A DNA stretch of 52,395 nucleotides, from the NCBI GenBank assembly GCA_003210695.1, contig QCUW01000002.1, forward strand, positions 1-52,395, written 5' to 3'. The notes under the pieces are model-generated. The model was not told the origin of the DNA and searched no databases. It saw only the letters and a program-made list of their open reading frames with translations. How positions within the stretch are numbered: the first letter of the stretch is position 1; each line of letters begins with the position of its first letter. This DNA is from Prochlorococcus sp. AG-679-P15 (GTDB lineage: Bacteria > Cyanobacteriota > Cyanobacteriia > PCC-6307 > Cyanobiaceae). This document shows, in pieces, positions 1 to 8,609 of this stretch. The position numbers and the translations under genes are program-made.

Positions 1-965
1 GTTCATTAGAACGTGAAATAGAATTATTCAATAAAACTGTTTTTAAAGGTTATGAATCACTGTATTCAGAAGCTGAAATAAAGGGTATATTTTTGGAATC
101 TACCTTGGTTCAGAAAGCAATTGAAGGCCAGAAAATTTTAATTGTTCTTGATCAGACTTCTTTCTATGGTGAATCTGGCGGACAAGTTGGCGATATTGGA
201 ATGATATTTTCAACTGATCTAGAGGTGATTATTGATAATGTCGTACGAAAGAAAAATGTTTTTCTACATTATGGAGTAGTGAAAAAAGGAATAGTAACTT
301 GTGGAAAAAAAGTCCAGACTAAAGTTAATGCCTCTAATAGAGCTAAGGCGGCAGCAAATCATACCGCTACACACTTGTTGCAAGCTGCTCTTAAAAAAGT
401 TGTTAACAAAAGCGTAGGACAAAAAGGTTCATTAGTCGCCTTTAATAAATTACGATTTGACTTCAATTCTTCTCAACCAATTTCTAAAGATCAAATTTCT
501 AAAGTTGAGACTTTAGTAAATTCTTGGATTATGGAAAACTATTTCGTAGCCACAAAAAATATGGCTAAGAGTGAGGCTCTTGAGAAAGGGGCAGTAGCTA
601 TGTTTGGAGAAAAATATGATGATGAAGTAAGAGTTGTAGATGTACCAGGTGTTTCGATGGAACTATGTGGAGGAGGTTTTGTAGTTAATATTTTGCGAGA
701 AGATAACTATCAAAAAATGTTTAGACACTTTTTAAAAAGATTTACACCAGGAGCAGACAGATTTGCTGAAGTAGACATAGTTAGCAATATCGCAAATGGT
801 GGGCCAGTACTATCTGATTCTCTAGCCTTCTTAGATTGTAAGGTAAGCTCCCGATTAGAGACTCCAGATCATTGGATAATTTACGGAATAGTCGAAAATG
901 GAAATGTCTCAGATTTATCCTGTAAAACAGCTGTTCATCATAGGAAAGTTGCAAATCATTATTAA
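1..965 (+). CDS. Chimeric ORF: alanyl-tRNA synthetase middle/editing region fused to flavodiiron protein C-terminus (5' partial)
   Basis: The frame is open from base 3, so the TTG at 93 is only an internal leucine codon and the real start lies outside the window. The first ~220 codons are AlaS: the end of the catalytic half and the editing domain with its zinc motif HTATH (bases 360-374) and the block [11 protein letters not shown]. In AlaS the last motif is CGGTH. Here the cysteine (666-668) is kept, but the histidine is lost because the frame runs straight into GFVVNIL, which is flavin-reductase-domain sequence of a flavodiiron protein. It ends [12 protein letters not shown], closely matching the end of the next gene. 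Missing are the AlaS C-terminal part after the CGGTH motif, and the metallo-beta-lactamase and flavodoxin domains of the flavodiiron protein. Both halves read the same way with no stop between. It is either a ~2-kb deletion fusing neighbours or a chimeric read/contig join; the product would not be a working AlaS. Confidence 0.85.
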   Translation, partial: SLEREIELFNKTVFKGYESLYSEAEIKGIFLESTLVQKAIEGQKILIVLDQTSFYGESGGQVGDIGMIFSTDLEVIIDNVVRKKNVFLHYGVVKKGIVTCGKKVQTKVNASNRAKAAANHTATHLLQAALKKVVNKSVGQKGSLVAFNKLRFDFNSSQPISKDQISKVETLVNSWIMENYFVATKNMAKSEALEKGAVAMFGEKYDDEVRVVDVPGVSMELCGGGFVVNILREDNYQKMFRHFLKRFTPGADRFAEVDIVSNIANGGPVLSDSLAFLDCKVSSRLETPDHWIIYGIVENGNVSDLSCKTAVHHRKVANHY

Positions 966-981
966 AAATAAATCTTTAAAA

Positions 982-2784
982 ATGTCAGAAATTAATACAA
1001 GCTTACCTTTAGAAAATCAAAACTTATCAACTTTTGAAATTACTGAAAATTTTACTTGCATCAGATTTCTTAATCAAAATAAAGAAAGATTCGAACTTGA
1101 ATTTAATCTTGAAAAAGGAACATCTTTCAACACCTTTCTAATTAGAAGTAATAGAGAACTTTTTATTATTCATCCTCCTGAAAAAGAATATTCAAAATCA
1201 ATTAATAAATTAATATCTACCTTTTTTAATCAATTTGATTTAAACAAAATTAACATTATTACAGGTCATATAAATCCCAAAATTATTGAAACTATAAAAA
1301 GTATAAGTACAAAATTCAGCAACTTAACTATCACATGCTCGAACCCTGGATTTAAGCTTATTAGCGAACTTTGGAATCAAAAAAATCCAAATTTAACAAA
1401 TTTTATTGACGTTCAATTGCCCGAAATCAACGTCATAAAAAAAGAACTTAGTTTAGAACTAGAAAACAATTTGTTAGAACTTATTCCTATTCCAACTGCG
1501 CGCTGGCCTGGTGGATTAATCGTTTATGAAAGTAATGAAGAAATCCTTTTGAGTGAAAAAGTTTTTTCTGCTCATATAGCAAGTGAAGACTGGTCAGAGA
1601 AGAACCGAATGAGTACAGAAATTGATAGAAAGCATTTTTATGATTGTCTTATGGCGCCAATGTCTAATCAAATCGCAACAATTACAGAAAAAATTTCTGA
1701 ATTAGATATTAAAAGTATCGCCCCAATCCACGGACCAGCAATTGAATATAGCTTAAAAAGCTTTTTAAATGACTACATTAGATGGGGCGGGGACCTTTCT
1801 AGAAATAATCCTAAAATTGCCTTGATATACGCTAGTGCATATGGCAATACAGCTTCAATAGGAGATGCATTAGCAAAAGGTATCAATAGAACTTCGGTAG
1901 AAGTTGAAAGTATTAATTGCGAATTTACATCTAATGAGCAACTAATAAAATCCATTCAAAATGCTGATGGCTATTTAATCGGATCTCCCACTTTAGGTGG
2001 ACATGCCCCTACTCCTATAGTCAGTGCTCTTGGTAGTTTATTGTCTGAAGGAAATAGAGATAAACCAGTAGGGATATTCGGTAGTTTCGGATGGAGCGGG
2101 GAAGCAATAGATTTACTTGAAACAAAATTAAAAGATGGTGGCTTTAAATTTAGTTTTGATCCAATAAGAATAAAATTTAGTCCAAATAAACCAAAAATTA
2201 AAGAACTGGAAGAAATTGGTACTCATTTTGGTAGAAAAATATTAAAAAAAGCAAAACAAAAAATTAGAAAATCTGATACTGGAATGATATCTAGTAAAAC
2301 CGATCCAACTTTGCAAGCTTTAGGAAGAGTGCTTGGTTCACTCTGTGTTCTTACTGCTTCTAAAGGAAAAGATGAGAATAATATAAAGGGAGCAATGCTT
2401 GCATCTTGGGTAAGCCAAGCAAGTTTTTCTCCTCCTGGATTAAGTATTGCAGTGGCAAAAGACAGATCAGTAGAATCGCTTCTCCAAATAGGCGACTCTT
2501 TTGCATTAAATATTCTTGGCGAAAAAGATTTCAGGGAACCTTTAAAAAGATTTACAAAACCTTTTTCGCCCGGAGAAGATAGATTTGAAGGTTTGAATAT
2601 AGAATTTACACCTAATGAGCAAGTAATTATTCCTGAGTCTTTAGCATGGTTAGATGCTTCTGTAAAAGAAAGAATGGAATGTGGAGATCACTGGGTAATA
2701 TATGCTGAGGTTTTACACGGCAATGTATTAAAATCCGAAAGCTTAACTGCTGTTCATCACCGAAAAAGTGGAGCTAACTATTAA
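982..2784 (+). CDS. flv1: Flavodiiron protein, Flv1-type
   Basis: A 600-aa protein with the three-domain layout of cyanobacterial class C flavodiiron proteins: metallo-beta-lactamase-like domain (about 20-265), flavodoxin-like FMN domain (about 278-430, IYASAYGNTASIGDAL), and flavin-reductase domain (about 455-600). Family role: with a partner Flv it reduces O2 to water using photosynthetic electrons (Mehler-like reaction). The diiron-ligand motif normally HxExDH reads GHINPKII at residues 96-102, and the later aspartate position reads SEK, so most iron ligands are replaced, as in Synechocystis Flv1 rather than Flv3. The ATG at 982 is chosen over the track start at 898, which would overlap the preceding chimera. 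The neighbouring upstream flavodiiron gene, presumably the Flv3-type partner, survives only as a C-terminal stub. Confidence 0.88.
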   Translation: MSEINTSLPLENQNLSTFEITENFTCIRFLNQNKERFELEFNLEKGTSFNTFLIRSNRELFIIHPPEKEYSKSINKLISTFFNQFDLNKINIITGHINPKIIETIKSISTKFSNLTITCSNPGFKLISELWNQKNPNLTNFIDVQLPEINVIKKELSLELENNLLELIPIPTARWPGGLIVYESNEEILLSEKVFSAHIASEDWSEKNRMSTEIDRKHFYDCLMAPMSNQIATITEKISELDIKSIAPIHGPAIEYSLKSFLNDYIRWGGDLSRNNPKIALIYASAYGNTASIGDALAKGINRTSVEVESINCEFTSNEQLIKSIQNADGYLIGSPTLGGHAPTPIVSALGSLLSEGNRDKPVGIFGSFGWSGEAIDLLETKLKDGGFKFSFDPIRIKFSPNKPKIKELEEIGTHFGRKILKKAKQKIRKSDTGMISSKTDPTLQALGRVLGSLCVLTASKGKDENNIKGAMLASWVSQASFSPPGLSIAVAKDRSVESLLQIGDSFALNILGEKDFREPLKRFTKPFSPGEDRFEGLNIEFTPNEQVIIPESLAWLDASVKERMECGDHWVIYAEVLHGNVLKSESLTAVHHRKSGANY

Positions 2785-2797
2785 ACTTATTTAATTT

Positions 2798-3322
2798 ATG
2801 ACTCAATCAAAAGAGCTTATAATCATTTCAGCTAGTTGTGGGAAAAATCTAGAACTTTCGAAAAAATTTCAAGAGAAAAGTAGTGAACTGAATTTTACTT
2901 CTGAAATTTTAGATCTTACTACTTTTGATATTCCATTATTTAATCCACGAATTCATACAAAAGAAAAAATTCCAGTTGAAATAATGAAAATAAAAGACAA
3001 GCTTTTTGCTACTGAAAAATGGATTATATGTGCTCCTGAATACAACGGTTCAATACCTCCAATACTCTCAAATTTAATTGCATGGCTATCCGTCTCAGGA
3101 GATGATTTTAGAGATTTATTTAATGGACAACCAATTGCTATTGCAACTTTTTCTGGTGGTGTTGGGTTAGAATTACTAACCTCTTTGAGAATTCAATTAG
3201 TACATTTAGGAAGTCAAGTATTGGGAAGACAGCTATTATCATCTTTTAGTAAACCAATTGATGTAAAAACAATTGAAGATATAATTTTACGACTATCACA
3301 AATGCAAAAATTAAAAATATAA
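2798..3322 (+). CDS. NAD(P)H-dependent FMN reductase-like flavoprotein
   Basis: A 174-aa protein of the flavodoxin-like FMN_red family (SsuE/ArsH/azoreductase-like). The N-terminal strand and phosphate loop (IIISASCGKNLELSKKF) and the typical motif APEYNGSIPPILSNLIAWLS are clear. It lies 13 bp behind flv1 on the same strand, so it is probably cotranscribed and may act in flavin or electron transfer linked to the flavodiiron proteins; that link is inference from position. The family uses FMN and NAD(P)H; the real substrate cannot be read from the sequence. The gene ends about 30 bp from the convergent mrdA. Confidence 0.82.
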   Translation: MTQSKELIIISASCGKNLELSKKFQEKSSELNFTSEILDLTTFDIPLFNPRIHTKEKIPVEIMKIKDKLFATEKWIICAPEYNGSIPPILSNLIAWLSVSGDDFRDLFNGQPIAIATFSGGVGLELLTSLRIQLVHLGSQVLGRQLLSSFSKPIDVKTIEDIILRLSQMQKLKI

Positions 3323-3352
3323 GTTCCTTTTTTTAAAAATAAACATCTATAG

Positions 3353-5128
3353 CTATTTATTATTATTCCAAACTTTTAAAATTTCCTTTGCCATAGGCAG
3401 TGCATGTACAGATCCTCCTCCAGGTGTATTTTGAGCAAAAGCAACTATTAGCAACTCACTTTTGTCCGAAGGAGTAAAGCAAACAAACCATGCATGATCT
3501 GAACCTCCTTCGCCATCTTCAGCAGTACCAGTTTTGCCAGACACTGGAGGCAAATTAGAGACTCCATAATTAATGGAAACACCTGTTCCAGATTCAACTA
3601 CTTTTCTTAAGCCATTTTTTACTAACTGAATATTGTTTGGATCAATATCAATTTTTATTGGCTTATGATTGGAATAAGGTTGACCTACTTTTTTAGATAA
3701 ATGAGGGGTTACTAAATACCCCCCATTTGCAATTGCAGCATATGCACGAGCTATTTGAATAGGTGTTACTTGCACAACAAATTGACCAATTGACATACTC
3801 GCGATATCTTCTGGAACCCAAGGGGTTTTTCCTGGATCACCCCATCCTCTGCCTTCCTTAGCCCATTTACTATTAGCTACTAAGCCTATATTTTCTTGTT
3901 CAGATATTTCGATTCCAGATAATGAAGCAAAGCCAAGCTTTTTTGAAACACTATAAATTTCATCCACACCTACACCATATCCAATCTGATAAAAAAAAGT
4001 ATTGCTCGAAACTCGCAAAGCATCTTCATATCCTATTGTTCCGAAACCTAAGTCATTATGTTCTCTAAAACATTGACTGCCATATGTAATACAAGGTTTA
4101 GTTTCTAACAAAGTTTCAGGAGGGAACCTACCACTTTCTAAACCAGCGATTGCAGTAACAATTTTCCAAACACTACCTGGATCATATGCGTTTAAAGCTC
4201 TATTAAATAATGGTTTATTAGAAGAATTAAATAATTCATCATATTCTTTTTGAGGCTTAAAATCTTTTGAAAAAAAATTCAAATCAAAAGTTGGTTTGCT
4301 AGCCATTGCTCTTATTGCACCATCTCTAGGATCCATTACTATTATCGCTCCGCCAATTTTATCTTTAAGGACTTTCTCAGCAACTAATTGCAAATTCAAA
4401 TCAATTGTCAATTCAAGATCTTTTCCTTGTGTTGATGGTTTAACACCTAAAGATTTTACAAATGTGCCCAAAGAGTTTACTTCAATCATTTCTCCTCCCC
4501 ATTCCCCTCTTACATGATCTTCAAAAACAAACTCAATTCCAGTTCTTCCTATTAAATCATTCAATTTATAACCCTTTTTAGACAAAATATTAAATTCTGA
4601 ATCTGTAATGGGTTGGGTATAGCCAATCACATGAGAAGCAACATCTTTATAAGGATAATTTCTAATAATTTTTGAAGAAATTTCTAAACCATTTAGGTTA
4701 CTTTCATTTTCTTTAAATTTAATAATTTGATCTACTTTTAAATCATCTAATAAAGTTATTGCAAAATTTTTATTTTCTAAACCATTTGCATATTTCTTTT
4801 GGAGGGAATCCAATGAAATATTTAATAATTTCGAAATCTTTGATTTATATTTCTGCCATGCTAATTCATCAACGTATTGAGGCTTAATAATTAAAGAATA
4901 AGTTATCCGATTATCTGCCAAAATAAATCCATTTTTATCGATTATCCGACCTCTTATTGGTTGGGTTGCTATAAGCCTAATTCTATTTTCATCAGACATT
5001 TTTTTATAAGTTTCATTATTTATTAATTGCAAAAAAATTAATCTAAGTAATATTAATAAAAAAGTAAAACTAGTAATTAAATATAAAACCAAAGGCTGTC
5101 TATTAAATGAGGGAAACTTATTATTCAA
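3353..5128 (-). CDS. mrdA: Penicillin-binding protein 2, peptidoglycan D,D-transpeptidase
   Basis: A 591-aa class B PBP that cross-links peptidoglycan during elongation in the periplasm. One N-terminal membrane anchor (about 12-36) is followed by the PBP dimerisation domain (IRGRIIDKNG at about 58) and a C-terminal transpeptidase domain with all three catalytic motifs: SVWK (S319, K322), SSN (374-376) and KTG (532-534). Length is typical for PBP2/MrdA. The start is TTG at 5126-5128; an in-frame stop lies a few codons upstream and the next methionine is past the anchor, so TTG is practically forced. No rodA is adjacent. A possible 49-aa ORF lies just upstream on the same strand. Confidence 0.92.
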   Translation of the reverse strand: MNNKFPSFNRQPLVLYLITSFTFLLILLRLIFLQLINNETYKKMSDENRIRLIATQPIRGRIIDKNGFILADNRITYSLIIKPQYVDELAWQKYKSKISKLLNISLDSLQKKYANGLENKNFAITLLDDLKVDQIIKFKENESNLNGLEISSKIIRNYPYKDVASHVIGYTQPITDSEFNILSKKGYKLNDLIGRTGIEFVFEDHVRGEWGGEMIEVNSLGTFVKSLGVKPSTQGKDLELTIDLNLQLVAEKVLKDKIGGAIIVMDPRDGAIRAMASKPTFDLNFFSKDFKPQKEYDELFNSSNKPLFNRALNAYDPGSVWKIVTAIAGLESGRFPPETLLETKPCITYGSQCFREHNDLGFGTIGYEDALRVSSNTFFYQIGYGVGVDEIYSVSKKLGFASLSGIEISEQENIGLVANSKWAKEGRGWGDPGKTPWVPEDIASMSIGQFVVQVTPIQIARAYAAIANGGYLVTPHLSKKVGQPYSNHKPIKIDIDPNNIQLVKNGLRKVVESGTGVSINYGVSNLPPVSGKTGTAEDGEGGSDHAWFVCFTPSDKSELLIVAFAQNTPGGGSVHALPMAKEILKVWNNNK

Positions 5129-5148
5129 CTTAATTTTTCACAAGAAAT

Positions 5149-5298
5149 TTATATTCCTTTCTTTAACAAATTTTTTTCTAACATGTCAATAATCTTTTTA
5201 ATACTTTTAAGTTTTTGAACTAAATATTTATAATCTTTTGGAAAGTTACCTTTATTATATTCCAAATTCGATATATCTTTTTGATCATTATTAGTCAT
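5149..5298 (-). CDS. Possible small protein, 49 aa
   Basis: This ORF is not in the supplied track. It starts at ATG (5296-5298) and ends TAA (5149-5151), reading MTNNDQKDISNLEYN...MLEKNLLKKGI. It is highly charged and predicted mostly helical, with lysine and leucine spacing that could form a short coiled coil. It sits 20 bp upstream of mrdA on the same strand, so it could be the first gene of a two-gene unit. At this A+T content a 49-codon ORF can arise by chance, so I rate it uncertain. I do not recognise a family. Confidence 0.4.
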   Translation of the reverse strand: MTNNDQKDISNLEYNKGNFPKDYKYLVQKLKSIKKIIDMLEKNLLKKGI

Positions 5299-5411
5299 AA
5301 ATATATTGATAGGTTTAATTCAAATAAACTCCTTTTATATTATCCTAAATAAATTACGAATCATCAAAAATAATATTAAGCTTAAAAAATAATGCTATTT
5401 AATTCAGCATT

Positions 5412-6020
5412 TTAAATTGACTGATCTAGATTTTGTTCAAAATAAGGATTACAACTGTTTTTTGAAATCCCTGAAGACCAGCCAATAAAAGCCGAGATAA
5501 ATATAACGACAATTATAGGTAGTAAAGCTTGCTGAGTATTTTCAAGAATCAACCATTCTTTCCAGCTTCTAATGAATCTATCTCTTTGAAATTTTCTTTT
5601 TTCGCTTTGTTTAGCTTTAGCTTTTTTAGCAAAAGAATTTTTTACCCACTTTTCAAAAGATAATTTTTTTGTGATTGCCATTTTCCTCTCAACTTCTAAT
5701 AATTGTCCAGAATTAAGCTGAGGATGAAAAGTACTTATAAGCTCTAGAGTCTTAAGAAACATTTCTACACTTGCATCTTTTATTAGCTTTTGATCTTGAC
5801 TTAAATCAGCCCAATCAATTTCAGGATAAAACCGATTTCTATTTGACTGAATTTGCTCTTCTGACATTTGTCCAGGTTCTCTCAACCATCTATTAGTATT
5901 TTCATCAAACCTTCTCCAATATAAAAAGGGATTAATAAAAATTGTTTTGCCTGCAATTTTGACAACATCTTGTTGTAGATGACTGCTAATTTTATTATTA
6001 GAACTTTTCGGCTTAAGCAA
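5412..6020 (-). CDS. Conserved hypothetical protein with C-terminal membrane segment
   Basis: A 202-aa protein whose family I recognise only as a cyanobacterial unknown. The N-terminal part contains tryptophan-rich sequence (NPFLYWRRFDENTNRWLREPGQM, about 31-51), followed by an acidic then strongly basic helical region (KKAKAKQSEKRKFQRDR). One hydrophobic segment near the C terminus (about 165-184, ALLPIIVVIFISAFIGW) suggests a tail-anchored membrane protein with the bulk in the cytoplasm. The start is TTG (6018-6020), with an in-frame stop upstream and no ATG until residue 52. No function can be assigned; neighbours mrdA and the nuclease do not obviously explain it. Confidence 0.75.
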   Translation of the reverse strand: MLKPKSSNNKISSHLQQDVVKIAGKTIFINPFLYWRRFDENTNRWLREPGQMSEEQIQSNRNRFYPEIDWADLSQDQKLIKDASVEMFLKTLELISTFHPQLNSGQLLEVERKMAITKKLSFEKWVKNSFAKKAKAKQSEKRKFQRDRFIRSWKEWLILENTQQALLPIIVVIFISAFIGWSSGISKNSCNPYFEQNLDQSI

Positions 6021-6106
6021 AATCTGAAATTTATTCTCTACTTAAAGATTATCTTTATTTAAAAAATTTTTCCAGAAATATCTAACAATATTATTTTTCA
6101 GTTTAA

Positions 6107-6823
6107 TTAATTAAAATTTGACAACTGCCAACGCTTCTTTAAATAATTACAATATTCGCATTTTAAGGATGGTGGAGGAAACTCATTAGATCTTAATAAC
6201 TTTACTGTTTGAATCACCTTACCTTCTACCCATGATGATGAGCAATTTACCTTAATAAAATGCACGTCAAATTTTAACTGATTATTAAAAAACTTTTCAT
6301 TCTTTTTCGCATTGAAATAGAGAAGATAGGCTTCATCCGCTACTTTGAAACCATTTTTTCTAAATAACCACTGATACATTTCTAATTGTCTTTTATATCC
6401 CTTTGCATAATCATATTTATTGAAAGTTTCAAACCAATCAAAATTATTTTTTGATGTTGCTTTTACATCAACGATAATAAGCTCTCCATTTTTTTTTTGC
6501 CAGATATCATCCACCGCGCCGCCAAAATCGTAATTATGATCATAGGATTTGTATCTTATACCTTTAAAATTACTTCTCCATATATCTATATCTTTATGTT
6601 TAAAGGGTACAGCATCAATATTATGTTCAATAAATAAAGGGTGAGGCTCCTGAATATCGCGATAATAATCAAATTCATTTTTACACAAATTATCTACGGC
6701 AATATTTAAAGTAAATGGTAGTGCTGGAGGTTTTATTTTATGCTTTTTATCAAGAATGCAACATCTTGGGCAATTAATATATTTTTCAACAGTAGACCTA
6801 CTTAATTTAATAACTTCTTCCAT
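6107..6823 (-). CDS. PD-(D/E)XK nuclease family protein (RecB/Cas4-like)
   Basis: A 238-aa protein with the hallmarks of the RecB-like PD-(D/E)XK superfamily: GAVDD (catalytic D about 105), LIIVDVKAT (D119-x-K121), and the QxxxY motif RQLEMYQW (Q146, Y150). Cysteines C18, C21, C22 near the start and C222, C225 near the end resemble the split cysteine arrangement that binds an Fe-S cluster in Cas4 and AddB-type nucleases, though one C-terminal cysteine of the usual set is not evident. Family role: DNA exonuclease or end processing. No CRISPR array, cas gene or helicase partner is nearby, so its process is unknown. The ATG start gives the first cysteine motif CPRCC. Confidence 0.75.
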   Translation of the reverse strand: MEEVIKLSRSTVEKYINCPRCCILDKKHKIKPPALPFTLNIAVDNLCKNEFDYYRDIQEPHPLFIEHNIDAVPFKHKDIDIWRSNFKGIRYKSYDHNYDFGGAVDDIWQKKNGELIIVDVKATSKNNFDWFETFNKYDYAKGYKRQLEMYQWLFRKNGFKVADEAYLLYFNAKKNEKFFNNQLKFDVHFIKVNCSSSWVEGKVIQTVKLLRSNEFPPPSLKCEYCNYLKKRWQLSNFN

Positions 6824-7112
6824 AATTATTTTGTATGTTTTTTAAAAATATAAAAAATAATAAAATTATTTTTTATTCCCACTTAATTGTTCCAATTCTA
6901 TAAAACCCCTACTGAGACAGGTAAAATTTTTGCCTGAAAAAACTGTGAAAAACCAAATTATTCCTAACATTATTTAAGGGATTTTACTTGTTGCACTCAT
7001 TGTAGAGAATTCGTTAGAAATTACAATTAAATTAAATCCTTATTAAGCAAGAAATATTTTTAAAATTTTTTATAAAGACTATAATCACTTAAAGAAATTA
7101 TCTTGATTAATA
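6824..7112. other. Divergent intergenic region with a short hairpin
   Basis: This 289-bp A+T-rich gap lies between the divergent nuclease and sulfotransferase genes, so it should hold both promoters. The only structure I see is an inverted repeat at 6918-6936 (CAGGTAAA/TTTTGCCTG, about 8 paired bases with a 3-nt loop), preceded by a more G+C-rich patch, cccctactgagacagg. It could be a transcript end or part of a small RNA. No ORF longer than about 15 codons was found on either strand. Confidence 0.35.
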
Positions 7113-8597
7113 ATGAAAGGTTTTGGCGAAAAGAACCAATCAAAGAGAGAAAAAATACCAAAAAATAAACAGAAAGCAAATATCGATCAATTGATTAAAA
7201 AAGCATTCGAACTACAAACACAAGGAAAGCAATTAGAGGCTGTAAAATACTATTCAAATCTTATTAAACAAGGAATAAAAGACTATAGATTGTTTTCAAA
7301 TTATGGAGCGTTCCTAAACGAGATTGGAAAACATAAAGAAGCAGAATTAGAACTTAAAAAAGCAATATATTTAAATCCTAAATATGCAAATGCTTACTAT
7401 AATCTTGCAGTTGTATCAATTGGTCAAAGAAATTTTGAAAAAGCAGAATTAGAACTTAAAAAAGCAATAAAACTGAAATCCGACTTTGCTATTGCTTACT
7501 ACAATCTTGGATTTATTTTAAAACATCTGGGTCGATTAAAAGAGGCAGAGTCATTTAATCAAAAAGCACTAGAAATCAATCCTCAACTTACTGATGCATA
7601 TTTTTCACTATCAACTATGCAAGCAAGTGATAAAACTCAAAAATGGCACAATCATCTTTTTTCTGAAAGTCTTTTAAAAAATAAAAATAATAGAGAGTTG
7701 GTGAATATTTTTTTCGCAAGATCAAATATTCTTCATAAAGAGCAAAATTACAAAGAAAGTTCTAGATATCTTCAATTGGCAAATAGATTAAAACTTGATC
7801 TTAACCCCTCTAAACCTGAGCTGATATTTAATAAATCAAAATTATTATTTAATGAATCTAATAAAAAAGGCATCAATCAAGAAAAACAAGCAAATTACCC
7901 TGAGAGTATTTTTATTGTAGGTATGTTTAGAAGTGGTTCAACATTAGTCGAATCAATTATTAGTATGAAAACTGATGTTTATGATCTTGGTGAGATTGAT
8001 TTTCTAGAAGAATCATTCATTGAAAGTAAGAAATCTAAACAAGAATTAAATCTTGCTAATTTTTATTGGAAAAAATTAAATAATAAGACTAAATTGAATA
8101 TCACAACTAATAAAAACTTATTTAATTATCAATTTACAGGGATTATTGCTCAGAAGATACCAAACGCAAAAATTATTCATTGCTTTAGACATCCATTGGA
8201 TAATATTCTTTCAATTTACCGAGCACATTTTGCTGGTGGAAATGAATATTCCTCTTCCTTGGTTGATTCAGCAAAAGTATATTTAGATCAAGAAGAATTA
8301 ATGACTGTATATAAGAATAGATTTAGATCAAAAATATATGACTTGAATTATGACTCACTTGTCATTAATCCTAATCAAGAAATTAAATCTTTAATATCTT
8401 GGTTGGGTTGGGAGTGGGAAGATAAGTATCTATTACCACATCTCAATACGCGTTCAGTTGAGACAGCAAGCAATGTTCAGGTGCGGTCACCAATCAATAC
8501 AAAATCTTTAGGAGGATGGAAAAATTATGAGGATATGCTTAGACCTGCGATGGAAATTCTTACTCAAAAAGATAAATATAAAGATCTTAAGTATTAA
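7113..8597 (+). CDS. TPR-repeat sulfotransferase
   Basis: A 494-aa two-domain protein. Residues about 25-165 form TPR repeats (two nearly identical AELELKKAI units), and about 265-480 form a sulfotransferase domain. The PAPS 5'-phosphosulfate loop is FIVGMFRSGSTLVESII (266-282) and the 3'-phosphate site is IIHCFRHPLDNILSIYR. The C-terminal RSPINTKSLGGWKNY block is typical of the TPR-sulfotransferase group. Family role: transfer of sulfate from PAPS to a glycan, peptide or small molecule; the acceptor is unknown here. The P of the usual GMPRSGTT loop is F. It stands alone beside a methylase remnant, which suggests an accessory, possibly transferred gene, although its base composition resembles its neighbours. 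Confidence 0.85.
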   Translation: MKGFGEKNQSKREKIPKNKQKANIDQLIKKAFELQTQGKQLEAVKYYSNLIKQGIKDYRLFSNYGAFLNEIGKHKEAELELKKAIYLNPKYANAYYNLAVVSIGQRNFEKAELELKKAIKLKSDFAIAYYNLGFILKHLGRLKEAESFNQKALEINPQLTDAYFSLSTMQASDKTQKWHNHLFSESLLKNKNNRELVNIFFARSNILHKEQNYKESSRYLQLANRLKLDLNPSKPELIFNKSKLLFNESNKKGINQEKQANYPESIFIVGMFRSGSTLVESIISMKTDVYDLGEIDFLEESFIESKKSKQELNLANFYWKKLNNKTKLNITTNKNLFNYQFTGIIAQKIPNAKIIHCFRHPLDNILSIYRAHFAGGNEYSSSLVDSAKVYLDQEELMTVYKNRFRSKIYDLNYDSLVINPNQEIKSLISWLGWEWEDKYLLPHLNTRSVETASNVQVRSPINTKSLGGWKNYEDMLRPAMEILTQKDKYKDLKY

Positions 8598-8609
8598 TCA
8601 AAATAATAT

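Noticed and set aside
898-981. Longer start for the flavodiiron gene as given in the ORF track
   Set aside because: The extra 28 codons overlap the preceding chimera and have no family similarity; the ATG at 982 fits.
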